The notes beneath the pieces are model-generated. The model was given only the letters and a program-made list of their open reading frames with translations. It ran no database searches and was not told where the DNA came from. Position numbers and translations under genes: made by a program. A stretch of 64,000 bases of DNA from Rhodocollybia butyracea (taxonomy: Eukaryota; Basidiomycota; Agaricomycetes; Agaricales; Omphalotaceae): contig JADNRY010000270.1 in NCBI GenBank assembly GCA_015501585.1, positions 1 to 64,000 on the forward strand. The letters run 5' to 3'. Shown here one piece after another: positions 1-11,837 of this stretch (within the stretch, counting starts at the first letter, position 1; every line of letters starts with the position of its first letter).

Positions 1-3
1 GGG

Positions 4-2137
4 TTGTTGAACTCCTTACCAGTCCCAAGTTATCCTTGGGAGTCAATTGCATTGGATTTTGTTGGTCCACTACCCGAATCGAAAGATCGTAACAGCTCGT
101 ATGATATGATCACAGTGGTTATTGATCTACTAACGGGAATGGTACATTGTATCCCTAGCAAAACAACCTACAAGGCGAAACAAATTGCCGAACTAGTATT
201 TGCTGAAGTCTACAAGCATCATGGACTTCCAAAGAATATTATTAGTGATCGCGATTCACTGTTTACGAGTATGTTTTGGACTCACCTACATAGCCTAATT
301 GGCACAAAATTGAAGATGTCCAGTGCCTACCATCCCGAGACTGATGGATCGACGGAGCGTGCAAATCGTACAGTAACTCAGATGCTACGCCAATGCGTGG
401 CGGTTGACCAAAAAGATTGGGTCACTAAACTTCCATCTGTTGAGTTCGCAATTAATTCAGCACGTTCAGAAACGACGGGATACTCACCATTCTTTCTGAA
501 TACTGGACGGATGCCACGCTCATTCCTGTGGAATTCCGCAGATAGAAATGAATATCCGGGAATTCGAGTTTATGCACAAAAAATGAAGCAAGCAGTCATA
601 CAAGCGCATGACAGCATCTTGAACGCCCGGGTGAAGCAAACCCGCGACGCTAATCGGCGCCGTCGACCTGCTCCTTTTGCGGAAGGAGATCTTGCGTATA
701 TCTCCACAAAGAACATTTCCTTTCCTAAAGGATACGCAAGAAATTAGTACCAAAGTTCATCGGACCCTACAAGGTACTGAAAGATTTTGGAAACTCTACC
801 TTTAAGATGGACCTCCCTTCGAGATTGAAGCAGCGAGGTGTCCATGATGCGTTCCATGCATCGCTCCTTCGAATCCATGTGCCAACGATGACCGCCTCTT
901 CCCGGACGACTTGAGACCCAAGTAGCTGATTTCGGGGAATCCGAGAAGAATGGGCCGTGGATCACATAGTCGCCCACTCCGGGACGCGATCGAATGCATT
1001 ATTCCAAATAAAGTGGAAGTCCGGAGACCTCACCTGGTTGCCCTATGAAAAAATAGATCATTTAGATGCACTCGGAGATTATTTTGAGGCAATCGGTATT
1101 TCTGACATTCGTGAGCTCACGGATGGAGGGCGCAACGACGTACCTGATCCGAATTTGGATCCAGACGCTGGAGTGACGGCTGCGCCTGCGCTGCTCGTTA
1201 GTCTCATGCAAGTTGCCCTAGAAAACTCAGGGTCAAAACTTGACGAAAAAGATATAAACGGACCCCTTGAACTCACCTCTCTTTCAGACTTCCCACTGAT
1301 GGCCAATCCCAACAGCACTCCTTCCAACACACCTTCGCCTCGTCCTCTCGCTTGGACCCAGCGGTCAAAGAATGACAAAATACTTGTCCGATCCGGCAGT
1401 TACACTTACTCCTTGGATGTTGTCGAGATTCGCAGTTGTCTTGACTTCGATACTCAACTCCGGAAACCGGGAGCTATCCTTACCAAGCTTAACATCCCTG
1501 TTGTCTACCCTTTCTTCGCTGAAAGAGTCAACAATGACCCACTGATCGAAGGAACGCTTGCAGTCTTTGATTTCGAGTCTGGGGCCATCTTCGCACCAAT
1601 GCCGGCCGTTAATCGAGAAATCTTCGCACCACTCACTCGAGGAGGAAACAGCCAGCCTCCTATCTTGCAGACGCTCGGGTTGTCTGGTCGGGACACAAAA
1701 CAACAGAATTTATTTGGTCGCTTATTACTACAGGGCGCGGAACGAAGTGTTGCACTAAGGGATAGGCACGGTAAAAGAGAAAGCATCGTCAGACAGATGC
1801 CAGTACTTCCAAGGATAACTCACGTAATATCCCTACCCCAGGATCTAATTCTATCCTATCCTTCGGATCCATTCCCCATGTTCCTTTGCCAACCTTTGGT
1901 AATCCTGTGATTCCTATGGCACCGACTTCTTCCATGTCACTCCCAATCCAGAACTCCGGCTCTATGCCTGGGGCACTCACGCCCACTGAAGAATCGCATT
2001 TGGACGCGATGATCCAGTCCTTGAATCCGAAAGCCACCGATGATTTCGGTTTCTACCCGGAGCCGCTCCCAATCCCAAACGGTCCTAAAACTCCGGCCAG
2101 TGTTGGTGAAAGCGACGTGTCAATGAAGAATACTTGA
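4..2137 (+). pseudogene. Ty3/gypsy chromovirus pol 3' part (integrase, chromodomain), frameshifted
   Basis: The window opens inside the integrase of an LTR retrotransposon. The catalytic core shows a D,D(35)E triad: D18 in ALDFVGPLP, D82 in SDRDSLF and E118 in DGSTERAN, counted from base 4. The frame stops at 745-747, while the expected GPY/F module (KFIGPYKVL) continues at once in the next frame, so one base has been lost near 740-747. From about 950 a chromodomain-like stretch (FQIKWKSGDLTWLPYEKI) opens a third frame that runs to 1910. A further open frame, rich in Pro and Ser, covers 1886-2137. Chromodomains at the integrase C-terminus mark chromoviruses and are thought to steer insertion to marked chromatin. 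Protease, reverse transcriptase and RNase H must lie left of the window. The two frame breaks suggest the copy cannot move by itself. Confidence 0.9.
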
Positions 2138-2202
2138 CCCGCTGACCATGGATGGCGTCTAAAAGAAAAAGAGATCTTCGTGGACGATCTCTGGAGGGCG
2201 TA

Positions 2203-2485
2203 TGTAACGAAGTAGTCTCTTGTTGAATCTGGCGCCCATCGGCACCTGACACGTTCCTTATCGTTTCACTTATCTTATCAGTTTACTCGCTCGTTGCTTA
2301 CTCGCTTTCTTTCGTATAATATCCACTTATAGTAATAGTCTTTGACAAGGTATATAAGCTAGCTATCTACTGTAAGTACGATAGGTTCTACAGAATCAAA
2401 CCCACACGTTACAACGGTTCTCTCGCACCTCTCTAAAATCCCCCACTTCGTGTGATACTACCGTGATTCGTCACCTGGTGTTACA
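2203..2485 (+). repeat. 3' LTR of the Ty3/gypsy element
   Basis: The 283-bp segment begins TGTAAC and ends GTTACA, a perfect 6-bp inverted terminal repeat with the TG...CA ends usual for LTRs. A purine-rich stretch (ggagggcg) just before 2203 fits the polypurine tract that primes plus-strand synthesis, and a TATA-like sequence (TATATAAG) lies at 2351. The segment follows the pol frames directly. The 5' LTR is outside the window, so neither LTR identity (insertion age) nor the target duplication can be read here. Confidence 0.85.
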
Positions 2486-2612
2486 CCATCTGCAGCTTGA
2501 AGGTCTTCACTAGAGCGTATTTGCACAGGGTGTTTTTGTGTAGATGATCGCCGAGATAGCGACGAGATGAAAGGCGTGACTCTAGAGGACTAACATCCGA
2601 CGGGGAGCTACA

Positions 2613-2790
2613 ATTTTCCTTTTCTGGACATACCTGGCCATTTGCTTCACTGTCCGATCGAGCGTGGTGCGCTGGATTTTCCTTTTTTGGAAATATCTAG
2701 CTGTCTGAGTGGTCCTGGCCCTTCCTTTTTTGGAAATATCTGACGAACTCAGTTGTCTTCAGATCTTCCTTTTTTGGGAATACCTGGCCA
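2613..2790 (+). repeat. Four spaced copies of a CCTTTTTTGGAAATATCT-like unit
   Basis: Near-identical units of about 22-28 bp occur at 2613-2640, 2676-2703, 2721-2742 and 2763-2790. Spacing shortens from 63 to 45 to 42 bp. The first and last also share the following tacctggcca. On each side of the cluster is a related sequence (gatgatcgccgagatagcgacgagatg near 2543 and a diverged copy near 2833), which suggests local duplication. No reading frame explains the pattern. It may be a decayed minisatellite or a cis-element cluster. Confidence 0.6.
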
Positions 2791-2879
2791 TCGTGATCAT
2801 TTTCATTATTTGTGAGCCAGTGCTTCAAGCACATGATCAACGAGATACTGGCGAGATGAAACCCGCTGCAAATACGCTC

Positions 2880-3900
2880 TACTGTATCTCCCTTGTGGAA
2901 CAAATCCCTGTACACTCAAGTTGGACGAGCGCGGCATCTTGCTGTTCGTTACTCGTATTCCGTTCTCGAGGCTTTTGTTGCAGTTCATGTTCCAGTCAAG
3001 GTATGCTGCGTGCCATTTTTTCGGTAATTTACCGCTAATCTCTTTCTTTTAGTAAGGAACCAGAAAGACTGACATTCCTACGTTTACCATGTCAAGGGAC
3101 GTAGAAAATGCTTCCACCAATTCGGTAAAACCCGTGCGCTTGCTACAAAAGACATGAGTTTTTTGTTTACCTTTTTCATAGCTGTCTTCTTACTCTCCGT
3201 CTTGCAGCGTTCAAACGTAAATACACCTGATACATTTAGATGTTCTTCTAGCCATGGCAATTGTTACTGCCCATCCTTAGCCTTGTCCGACACATACTCC
3301 GGCAACTCAGTACCCAGCCTTCGTCACTGGGCTCTCACAGCCTCTGCTTATTGTTCTCTGCTCCAAGTGGACCAGCTAGCATCAGATATTGGGTGATGAC
3401 CCAAACAACGAGCGCAACGTCTGGGCATACGTGCAGTAGATGAATCGTTTCTGACGAGTTTTGGTGGATAATGCCAGAAAGAGGAATGATAGAGAAGAGG
3501 TATGCTTTGAGCGTCGGTGGGAGATGTGGGAACGATATGGAAAACTACCACGCAGGATGTTATGGAGAAAGTCTGGAGTCGATTGACATGAGTTGGATAA
3601 AGATGCTGGGAAACTGTATGTCCAATCTACTGTAATTTTTGTATTTCTTTTTTTCTAATTTAGTTATTCAGATTCCGCATTCGACCAGATTTTTACCTGA
3701 ATGCTCGGAAGAGTAGCTTCAAGCTCCAAGCTCATTCCTAAAACTATGTGATTCTTGCTCTGGAATCCTTGATGTTGGGCAGAGACCAACGCTGGTCTTA
3801 TACCCTGGAGATGATCGCTGCATGTGGAGAGATTCTCATAGTATCTTTAATCACAGTTGAAGGCGTGACGGTGCGGCTTGTGAAAGCGAAGAAGTTTCGC
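2880..3900 (+). pseudogene. Family A copy A1 (unknown spliced gene, decayed)
   Basis: This is the first of seven plus-strand copies of one gene family (others near 28.2, 32.5, 33.8, 50.8, 51.9 and 52.9 kb). I do not recognise the product. The copy keeps the upstream exon (cttgtggaac...), the exon with an SRDVE-type motif at 3070-3152, the internal intron and the following exon (gcgttcaaacgtaaa...). At the intron start the donor reads ATGAGT at 3154, where other copies read GTGAGT, so the splice site looks lost. The exon carrying the GGDPNNEN-type motif of copy A2 is collapsed here around 3400. Downstream, 3790-3900 keeps a segment also seen after copy A5 (VKGVTV-type reading), so the original gene extended beyond the conserved core. 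Confidence 0.5.
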
Positions 3901-4620
3901 TGGTGATGAAGGTGTGCCGAACTTGTCTATTCTGTTGGTTTTGAGCTGATTTTTGCTCGGTTCAGAGTCTTGCCAAAGCTGGAATACACCTGAGCCATCG
4001 TTATGGTGATTTCCTTCAAGTATACCCAGATGCAGCCGAACGTTTACTATTTCTAAATCAGTTGTGCATTCTGATTGTTTGGCCCCGTCACACTGTAGAA
4101 TAATCTAATGATATCTCTTTATCGCCATCGTCTTGGAGTCTCGCTGTTCATCCTCTTGTGACAAACCGTGCAAGGCTTTCCCGCCTCTGTCCCAGCTCCG
4201 TATAGGTTCCTGAATGCCTAGGTGGTATACACCCATAACTCGCGTAATATTCCTCTAGCTTCTCAAGTTCGTCTGCCTTCCTCTGATAGGCCAGGCAGTT
4301 CAGGTTATGGCATTATAAAATCGCAATGTGAGCCTGCAACGAGTTGGGCTGCAGGGGTATCTCATGGTGCTTAGAGAGGCATGATATGCTCTTGACCTGG
4401 TTGAACCTTCTGAGGTTCTTGGCGAGGTTCCTCCTGGTCCCTGAGCTCACAATTGGCAATCAAATGTAAACATGGGCATGAAAAAAAATCTGACCTGGTC
4501 CATTCGAAAAAAACACATGATACATGACAAGGTTTACACAATCATAACAAGAGCCAAAAGAAATCATACATCCGTAGGCCACATATAGTCCACAATTAAG
4601 TGAAGATCACCTCTATCCGC
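3901..4620. other. No gene recognised
   Basis: No frame longer than about 60 codons, no repeat shared with the rest of the window and no transposon end was seen. The stretch lies between the decayed end of family A copy A1 and the 3' end of the minus-strand coiled-coil gene, and may hold the downstream region of that gene. Confidence 0.4.
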
Positions 4621-4713
4621 CTTTCCAACTACCTGATTAATAGCCTCTCTAATATCCTCAGGTCTGCTACTTTTGGATGGGCAACTTCGTCACCTTCTAG
4701 TCGGTATTTTGGC

Positions 4714-5644
4714 TCAATCCCACATATTATCTCCAAAGCACGATCGGATGCAATAAGCTTCTGGAGACCTTGTGAATGATATGTTTTGAAAAAGGTTGCG
4801 AGCATCTTTTGCAGTTAGTACGTTTTTTTTCTTTACCCACTTTCGCCATCTTATCGATCCATCCAAAGGGGAAGAAACACTCAAACCAAGATTCTTAGCA
4901 CACTCAGCTTGAATCAGGTTCAAGAGATGTCTAATTCGGATATAACTCATGAAGGTTGTATCACGCTTGGAAGATAGTTAATAAAGACACTCCAAGCAAC
5001 AAAGATCATACTTACAGCTGTGATCCACCTCGATGTTTCTTCTTGGTCCTCTCGCAAGGTCTCAAGTTGATCTTGTGTGTCTGTCGTCTTTAGCTCCATC
5101 TCCGCTCGGACTGCCTTCATTTCAGCCTTCATTTCAGCCTTCATCTCGGAACGGAGTGCCTCCAGGTCTAAGCGATGCCGTTCCTCAGCTTGCTCAAGAG
5201 CAAGTGTAATCATGTGTTGCACATATATCGGAGTGGATTCAGCAACATTCAAATCTGGATTGAGATCGGCGGAGGGTTTGGCAGGGCTGACTGAGATTGC
5301 AAGGAGGAATTGGGGGACACTGGAGCTGGAGCTATGATGAAGGGTCCGTTCAGGTTTTGAAGGGTCGCAGAGTCAGCTACTACTCAGGCCGGGGTTTGCA
5401 GGGTTAGAGATGAGTAGATCGTCAAAAGGACTAACGTACGATTGCCGTCCTGACCCGAATCGATGATCTTCAGGTTCCCACCTTCACCTCCCACAAAGTT
5501 GACCACTGCCGACTTTAGATTTTGAACCGAGTCGCCCGGTAAAGGGTCAAAATATAAAGTTCTGGAGTCTTCGAGACCTGCTCTAATGATGATGCAGCTC
5601 TTTGACCCAACTGAACGGCGTGTGGTGAGTGTGAGTGCAGCCAT
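4714..5644 (-). CDS. Hypothetical coiled-coil protein, three exons, 258 aa
   Basis: The exons are 5644-5436, 5331-5016 and 4965-4714. The first intron (104 nt, GTTAGT...CATAG) joins phase 2 to 2 and the second (50 nt, GTAAGT...TCCAAG) joins phase 0. Both keep the frame open. The N-terminal 70 residues (from MAALTLTTRRSV) are globular. The middle exon holds a charged helix with a 12-bp tandem repeat giving EMKAEMKAEMKA, then more Glu/Lys/Gln-rich coiled coil. The last exon (SYIRIRHLLNLIQAECAKN) is basic and ends at a TGA at 4714. Read without splicing, the second exon ends in an apparent transmembrane helix, but that helix is intron sequence. A longer alternative 3' end with stop at 4629 would need an unusually short 31-nt third intron (GTAAAG...TACTAAC...AAAAG); its frame looks protein-like (LQKLIASDRALEIICGIEP), so the true C-terminus is open. 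Function unknown. Confidence 0.65.
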
Positions 5645-6019
5645 GAGAGAGCAATGACAAGAGGTGAAGTATTCTAGGCGCCCATAATTTGGCTTAAGTA
5701 AAATATAGCCAAATTAGCGCCCATAGTCTTTTCCCTCTTTCCAACTTATGCATTCTTTACTGCGAATTCCTGGGCAAACAGAAAAACGACTTGATCTTGG
5801 AATCACCAAGCTCAAGGTCTAGCAAGGTCTCAGATGGTCGCGATTCCCATTTGCGTCACCGTTCCAAGTCAGGTCTTATACCATTTTTCTTCGTTTGCGT
5901 CCTCTTTCGCCGAATTCTAACCCAAATCATCTAGCTCGCCCTTCTATGTTACTCACTCGTTCCGATCCATTCGTCACTTGAAATCTATCTCTACCACATA
6001 AGGACAGCACCCATACCCG

Positions 6020-6600
6020 ATTCCTTACAACTCTTCTTGGATTCCGCTCAAGTTGATATTGCCGGTGCAAAAGTTGAGCGCAGACCTCGTTTCCAGCTCT
6101 CAAACTGCACGAAAAAAAAACACCACAGCCGTTGCAAGCTTGCCCCGCTACATCGCGCAACCAACTCGCAGTTTGTCTGCTATACACGACTCCATAAACT
6201 CGGTGTGCGTTACCCTCGTCTTGTCGACATGGAGGCTATCATCAGTCTCATTTTAGACATCTACCGCTCTACTCTCGCCTTTGCTTTGTTGTATGTGGCA
6301 CCCCTTCTTTGTACCGGAGGTGTGTTTTCATTCTACCCCAATACGCTTATTCTAACCAACGATGTCTACTACTAGTTGGACACTACCTTCCAGGGTGTTG
6401 TTTCTGGTTTCGTTCCAGGCATTCAAAGTAGCAACGCTGATTCCCAAGCTCTTATCTCTCTTTCCCTGCTCAACGCTTCGCTTCCTACACTCTTCCAGTT
6501 GAAAGCCCACATTGACGCTGCGTCGGTTGATTTTTTAAAGAGGACCGCGAGGGATGCAGTATTGGATTTTCTTTGGAATCGAGGGGCTGGATTTTGAAGG
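6020..6600 (+). pseudogene. Prm1-like plasma-membrane fusion protein, fragment
   Basis: Three short frames in succession resemble consecutive parts of the fungal Prm1 family, multi-pass membrane proteins that help plasma membranes fuse at mating. One frame reads AVASLPRYIAQPTRSLSAIH, the next (from 6230) MEAIISLILDIYRSTLAFAL, and a third after a stop at 6373-6375 continues with LLNASLPTLFQLKAHID. In the family these motifs come in this order: Ala-rich SLPRY segment, membrane segment ending IYRST, and NASLPT. The frame changes and the internal stop mean the copy is dead. Sequence after 6600 to about 7030 may hold more of it but is not recognisable. The match is from memory of the family and would be settled by a translated search. 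Confidence 0.55.
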
Positions 6601-7289
6601 AGAGGGATGAGGTTGTACCATATACTCACAGCGAGGGGCGGGGCAAAAGAGCGTAGTACCTGTACTTGGCAACAACGTACGTAGGCTCCTTGCTTGTTCT
6701 TTTGGTGTCTATTTGTTTGACTGTTTTTCTGTTCTGTTTTTGCCCAGCTTGCATATTTTCAATGTTTACGCCATCTTTTTCTTTATCTTATATATCTTCC
6801 TCTGACTCGACGGATGTACTAACTTATACACCTTAGTTCCAGGATTCAATATTCAACCTCACTCGTTTGCAACGGCCCGTTATGTCAATTTCACAGCCAA
6901 CCAGAAGTTCGTTTTCCAAACGTCTAGAAAATGGAATCCGTTTTTCCTATGGACCAGAGCGAGATTCGCTCCTGAGGCTGGGGGAATGTCTTTGAACATA
7001 TCTGCATTCGTCCTTAGTCGATGTTGAACGGGGCTCGGAACCATGTCAGGTAGGTACTGGGCTGTTCTGCTTCTTCCGATTCGCTATTTACATACGTCAT
7101 TTCAGCTCCATAGACTTTCACTACGATGGCACCGAAATCGCCTCAGTACCGCGTCTAGTGTACAGTCCAGTGTACGGCCCTCAGTGTACGACCCCCTTCC
7201 CAAAGCCTCTCAAGCAGCCAGGACCCATCTTCCTCCTTGCCCACAGTGTTTATCATCGTTCTACCTGCGTCGGGTGTATCCCCTTCTTC

Positions 7290-8140
7290 CCAACTTCCTG
7301 TACTTCAACCCAAAGGGCTCAACTGGGTATGCGCTACAAGAATCGGCTCGGGTGCCTCGAGCGACGCTTGTGGAGGAATTGTACATCCGGGAGAGGAAAG
7401 GGCGAGGGAGAGTAGATTACAACTCTGACTCGCCGTGAGTGGAAGTTCAAATGTTCATGCGTAGAAACGGCGAAGAGCGGCGGGAGATTCCGATGAAGAC
7501 ATGCGAAACCGTTCAAACGCGAGTCTACCAGTCTTCGATACCCTGGGCCAATATACACTCGACCCAGTCCAATTCCACCCCCCAATGCTCCAATCCGCTC
7601 CCCTTATCCTCAATCCTCTTTGCAAGCGAACTCCATCCTGTTGGTCTCGATTTCTGAGTGGTGCTCTATCCCTCCCTTCTCATTATAGGGTTTCATTCAT
7701 GCATCCTCGAACGGCGATGTATCACACGAAACGCAAATTCTAGAGAGAACCGAGGAACACTGTTGGATTCCTCTTTTCCCCGGAGCCGAAGGGCTGGATC
7801 CCGAAAATTGCGAGGAGTGATTAGTGTGGCAATGACGTTGCACGTAGAAGTTCGAGCGTAGAAGCAACGAAGAATGTCGCTGAAGATACGTGATTTTGAA
7901 ATCGTCGACTACATTGGCCTCTTCGATACACCTCACCCTGCTCAACTTCCACCTGGTCCCTTCCAATCCGTCACTTTCCTCCCGTTCAACCTTCTTCGCA
8001 ACTGAACCCAACCATGTCAGTCTCAATTTCCCTCCCATCCCATTCCTCGAACGCCTCCTATCCGACGAAGGCCTACAACTCATTCCTGGTGTTTTTTTTT
8101 TCAGAAGTTCAGGGACGAGCCCTAAGAACTTTGCTAGACG
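7290..8140 (+). pseudogene. Family D remnant, forward copy
   Basis: The DNA shares two blocks with 20100-20690 on the minus strand. The first block reads RATLVEELYIRER here (about 7350) and RVTLVEELCMQEK there. The second (7590-7690) reads SSILFASELHPVGLDF here and LLTTLFATELDPAGLDFRV there. A second, diverged copy of the latter block follows at 7900-8130 (STFFATEPNHVSLNFPPIPF), so the family is also duplicated within this stretch. All frames are short and interrupted. I do not recognise the parent gene; it could be a host gene or part of an element. Confidence 0.45.
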
Positions 8141-8466
8141 TTCGGTTCCACGTTGTTTGGATGGGGAACCACCAGGAATAGGACTCACAGGTTCCTCAAA
8201 AGCCAGACTGGGTGAGGTAGAACTTGACAAAGAAAAAGAATGAGCTGCAAGTAGAGGCGGAACCACTGCGGTCGAATACCCAGAGCCGCAAAGAGAATGC
8301 CTGGTGGTAAGACGTAGACTCAGTATCAGACAGAGGAAACTGGGAAAAAGAGTCCAGCAGCTAGCGACAAATAAACATGTTGTGGACCACTAGCCTTCAA
8401 GGAGATTAGAGCATTAAAATCGTAAATACAGAAAGTATATAGTTATAAAAAACATTAGTATCCTAA

Positions 8467-11040
8467 TTAATCTACAAGTGTACATAATTCATTTACTGTA
8501 GAAAACATAGCCATCCGATGTTCAATAGCAGTAGCTTTTGCAGCCACCATCGCTTCGTACCCTTGCGGGTCTTCCTCCGCAAACTTGGCTTCTGTACGAC
8601 ACCCATTTTCAACCCAACGGAAGATAGCGCCAGCGTGAAGGAGCTGCGGCTATCGTCGGAGTGAATGAGAGTGTTTGAGTGGGTGATAACAGCGGAAGGA
8701 AGGAGAATTGTTGCCGCGCGAGGAAAATCGATAACCAATCTCAGCTCCCATAGAATGAGCTCAGCGCTACGTCTCGCGTTAAACGGACCCAGGGCTGTGA
8801 TAGTACACCGACCAAATGCCCAATTGAGCTGGTCCCGGTGCTTGAACGTCCAGACGTTCGACCCAAAGTTGAATCCAGCGCCGAGGAAGACACTTCCCGC
8901 AAAGTTAGGGCGGATTCGCATCTTCTGGCTGAACAAGCCGTTGACATGCTCGTATTCTGCATATACACGAGGGGCCCATAACTGGAAAGCACCTATAAAA
9001 GAGTTAGACAGGAATAATATACAGTAGAACTAAAATATACGTACGACTTTGATACCAGGCCATTCGTTGGAATGGTTTGGCATCGAGTAGCTCCTGAATG
9101 AGTGGCCTCTTGGCCTTCGGATTCATAAACACGGGAAATCGGTTACCCATCCCCATCGTAGTACCACAGTTATAAGCGGAAAAGTTGCCACATCTCTGAG
9201 GCTCAGACGCGGACGATCCAATACTGTAGGCATGACCTCGGGTCTCCATCAAGTCATATGCGCTCATGAGGTCGTCCGAGTATGATGGGTCTTCTGGTTG
9301 GCCGGCGAGAACAGCCAAAATACGGCCAAGGCGATCGATAACCAGTGTAGGCGTCCTAGAAAGCAACGTTAACAACAGAGCGAAAAGGAAAGCAATAAAA
9401 CACGCCTTCCATCCCATTTGACATGCTCGAAGCCTTGAGCGAGGAGGTCTGCGAGTTGATAGAAGTTCCGTCGTTCTTTAACCGTCCCCAGCTGCTTCTT
9501 CGCGCCTGGTTTCCTGGTGTGAGCTCCCCTACTAGCGTCAAAACCCTCTGCACTTCATTCTGTTTCCACAGCAGTTCCATGGGAGAAGACTTGGCGCAAG
9601 GCATTGTGGTGACTACTCGTACGATCCGAGGCCTTTGCGAGTCGACGTTTGGCTGCGCGCATTTGGTGCCTGTGCGACTGTGCTGGATTCGGTGGCGTGT
9701 CCAAAGTCCCAGGGGCAGGAGGGAAATACGCGGTGTATCAATGTCAGGAGCATCCTCCACCGTGACTGAGCAGCGTTTGCGCTTTGTTGTGGCAGATGAG
9801 AAGACTGCATCGACAGGGCACGGCGATTCCAAAGGAGAGTACTCGATAAAGTCCGCTCCTAGGTCGTCCTCCTCGAGTGCCGCGTTACGATGGTCCTCCA
9901 GTGCTTGTTCCACCATGTTCTGAAAATGAAAACCCGGGTTCGTGAATTTTGGCTCTACAATTTGGTGTGTAATCGAATTCTTTCCAACATGCTGTCGAAG
10001 AATTAGTCAGTAGTCGCCTGAACACGGGCTTGGAGTTAAACGTACCGTTCGCAAAAAATAGGGCATGTTCACAGGGCGGTGGACTTCTGCAAGGGCATTC
10101 AGTAAAACGAATTGAAATTAATAGAGATTCGTTGCCCATCGGCCAGAAAGCAGAAGTCGAAAGCAACTAAGACTACACCCTTGGGGTAGAACGTAGACCG
10201 AGCAGCATAAGACCCCTGTTCCTCGTGGTAGCCAGAGAATATGAAAAAATAGACCCACCGAATTAGAATGTAGAACGAAAGGCTGCGGTACCTGATTAAG
10301 AGCGTCAGCAGTTGAAGAATGAAGAGGGGTCTGTCTTAAAACTCGAAAATAAGCCTCAAAGTCGGCCCAGATGACACCCTTGGGGTAGAGCGTAACGAAG
10401 CATATGAAGAAGCAGTTTTCCGAGTGGAAGGAGAAAAGGGGAACGGGGCTTACAGGCTGTAATTAGGTCCCTGGGCAGATCTTCAAACGAAAAGCCCGCC
10501 TTGAGAGGAACAAAACGTGCTAAGCCAGCCGGACAATAATGCTGTAATATAGCAGTAAGACGAGATCGAGAATCAGAGTAGAGCAGAGAGGCGACTCACA
10601 GGTTGTAGTGGAAACCAACGTCGGCGGAGGTAGCGCAACGTTGAGTCAAAATTGAGTAAGGCCTTTCCAAGGTAGTCGATCGTTGGCGGCAGAAGCTAAA
10701 ACAGAAGGTAAGCGAGCCATTCATTACAAAGAAATAGTAGAAACTCACCTGTAGCCAAAGCCCTAAATCCTGACAACTAACAAGATAGAGGTACGGCGTG
10801 TCTGCGAACTGTTACAGCGTTCTTAGACAAGGCGGCAATGGCTCCAGCCGGACTCCCTGCGATTTTCGGCTATAGACGGGGAGAGAGATAGAATAAGATT
10901 ATGAGAAAGCCGCCGATACAAAAAAGGAAGACTTACCGATGAAAAGCAAGATCTTACTTAAGGAAAGTGCTAGTGGTGGTAGAAGAGCAGGTTGCAGCGG
11001 AATCAACGAACAGCCTTGATCACCACGCGTACATCATGTG
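8467..11040 (-). pseudogene. TET/JBP-like 2OG-Fe(II) dioxygenase family, copy 1 (broken)
   Basis: This multi-exon minus-strand gene matches copy 2 at 39.6-42.2 kb exon by exon. Visible exons include LPPTIDYLGKALLNFDS (about 10690), PAGLARFVPLKAGFSFEDL, FYPKGVVLVAFDF, HALFFANG (end 10046), 9991 to about 9406, 9355-9045 and 8992-8467. The last exon has the features of a double-stranded beta-helix dioxygenase: FKHRDQLNWAFG (H-x-D iron ligands), then about 55 residues later LLPSAVITHSN (distal His), then SRSSFT (2OG-binding Arg). Lesions against copy 2: a 10-bp deletion right after SSFT (near 8625), a 1-bp deletion near 9709, and a donor reading GCGTGT instead of GTGCGT near 9405. The assignment to the fungal TET/JBP group, known to accompany KDZ transposons in mushrooms, is inference from motif spacing. 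Confidence 0.6.
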
Positions 11041-11500
11041 ATAGGCGCTCAATAGCCTGGTAGGACAACGCGATCGATCATCCAACGCCGAGTGCTCGAC
11101 AAGATCGGGTTTCCTTGCGCACTGTCGAATCACCCCAATCTGTAGAATCTTCTTTTTACAATCAATAGCCCCAGACCTTCGTGTTTCAAAGTCGAACGGA
11201 TACTCTACAAGTACCTACTTACCCGCGGACCTCAAAGTAGTGTTAATTTTTGACGAGCATAAAGTATAACGGTAAATAGTATCTACCCTCTACTAACCTT
11301 GAGTCCCATGGCCGTGTAGAGCCATGAAAAAAGTGTCAAAGTAGGTATATTGATTTGGTATAAAAGGAAATTGTGAACAGTGAAAATAAAGAACAAGTTA
11401 AAACATTTTCGCAAGTAAAAATCCCTGTAACAATGTTTCGATTCAACCAAGTATACGTTCATTTAATAGCAAGTACGACACATTTTGTTTCGTATCGTGC
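8467..11500 (-). repeat. Segmental duplication, copy 1 (partner 39586-42720)
   Basis: Similarity to 39586-42720 covers the whole dioxygenase-like gene, all its introns and about 450 bp of upstream non-coding sequence, including a block with tgagtcccatggccgtgtag near 11300 and 42450. Introns and flanks are both retained, so the copies arose by DNA-level duplication rather than through RNA. Both copies have the same orientation and lie about 31 kb apart. Single-base differences and small indels are frequent, so the event is not recent. Confidence 0.85.
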
Positions 11501-11837
11501 TCCGGCTTGAATTACTTGCACTCGACATTTTCTCGACACTTCGATGTGCGCTACTCACACTCAATTTTCAAATGTTCACCTTAGATAGTTCACAATGAAA
11601 TTGGTTCACAATATTTGGATAACTTAAGAACTCGTGTTCTTTTTAAGCTGACGGGAGATGATGCTCTTCCAACACATTTCTCGAAGGTTTGTTTGTCCGA
11701 CTGTTGTTGGTAGGAACATTTCCGGGTTTTTTCGAGCCCACCCACCATGCCCAATATAATTGAATTGACATCCCTGTCTAAAACTTTGCGCTTTCCCAGT
11801 TTCATTCACTTTTAAATCGAATATCCTCCTTCTCAGC

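Noticed and set aside
4947..5252. Coiled-coil protein with a C-terminal membrane helix
   Set aside because: The apparent helix (AVSMIFVAWSVFINYLPS) is translated intron; splicing at the GTAAGT joins to a soluble exon.
9423..9923. 166-residue plus-strand ORF
   Set aside because: It is antisense to the long exon of dioxygenase copy 1, and the same shadow appears antisense to copy 2.
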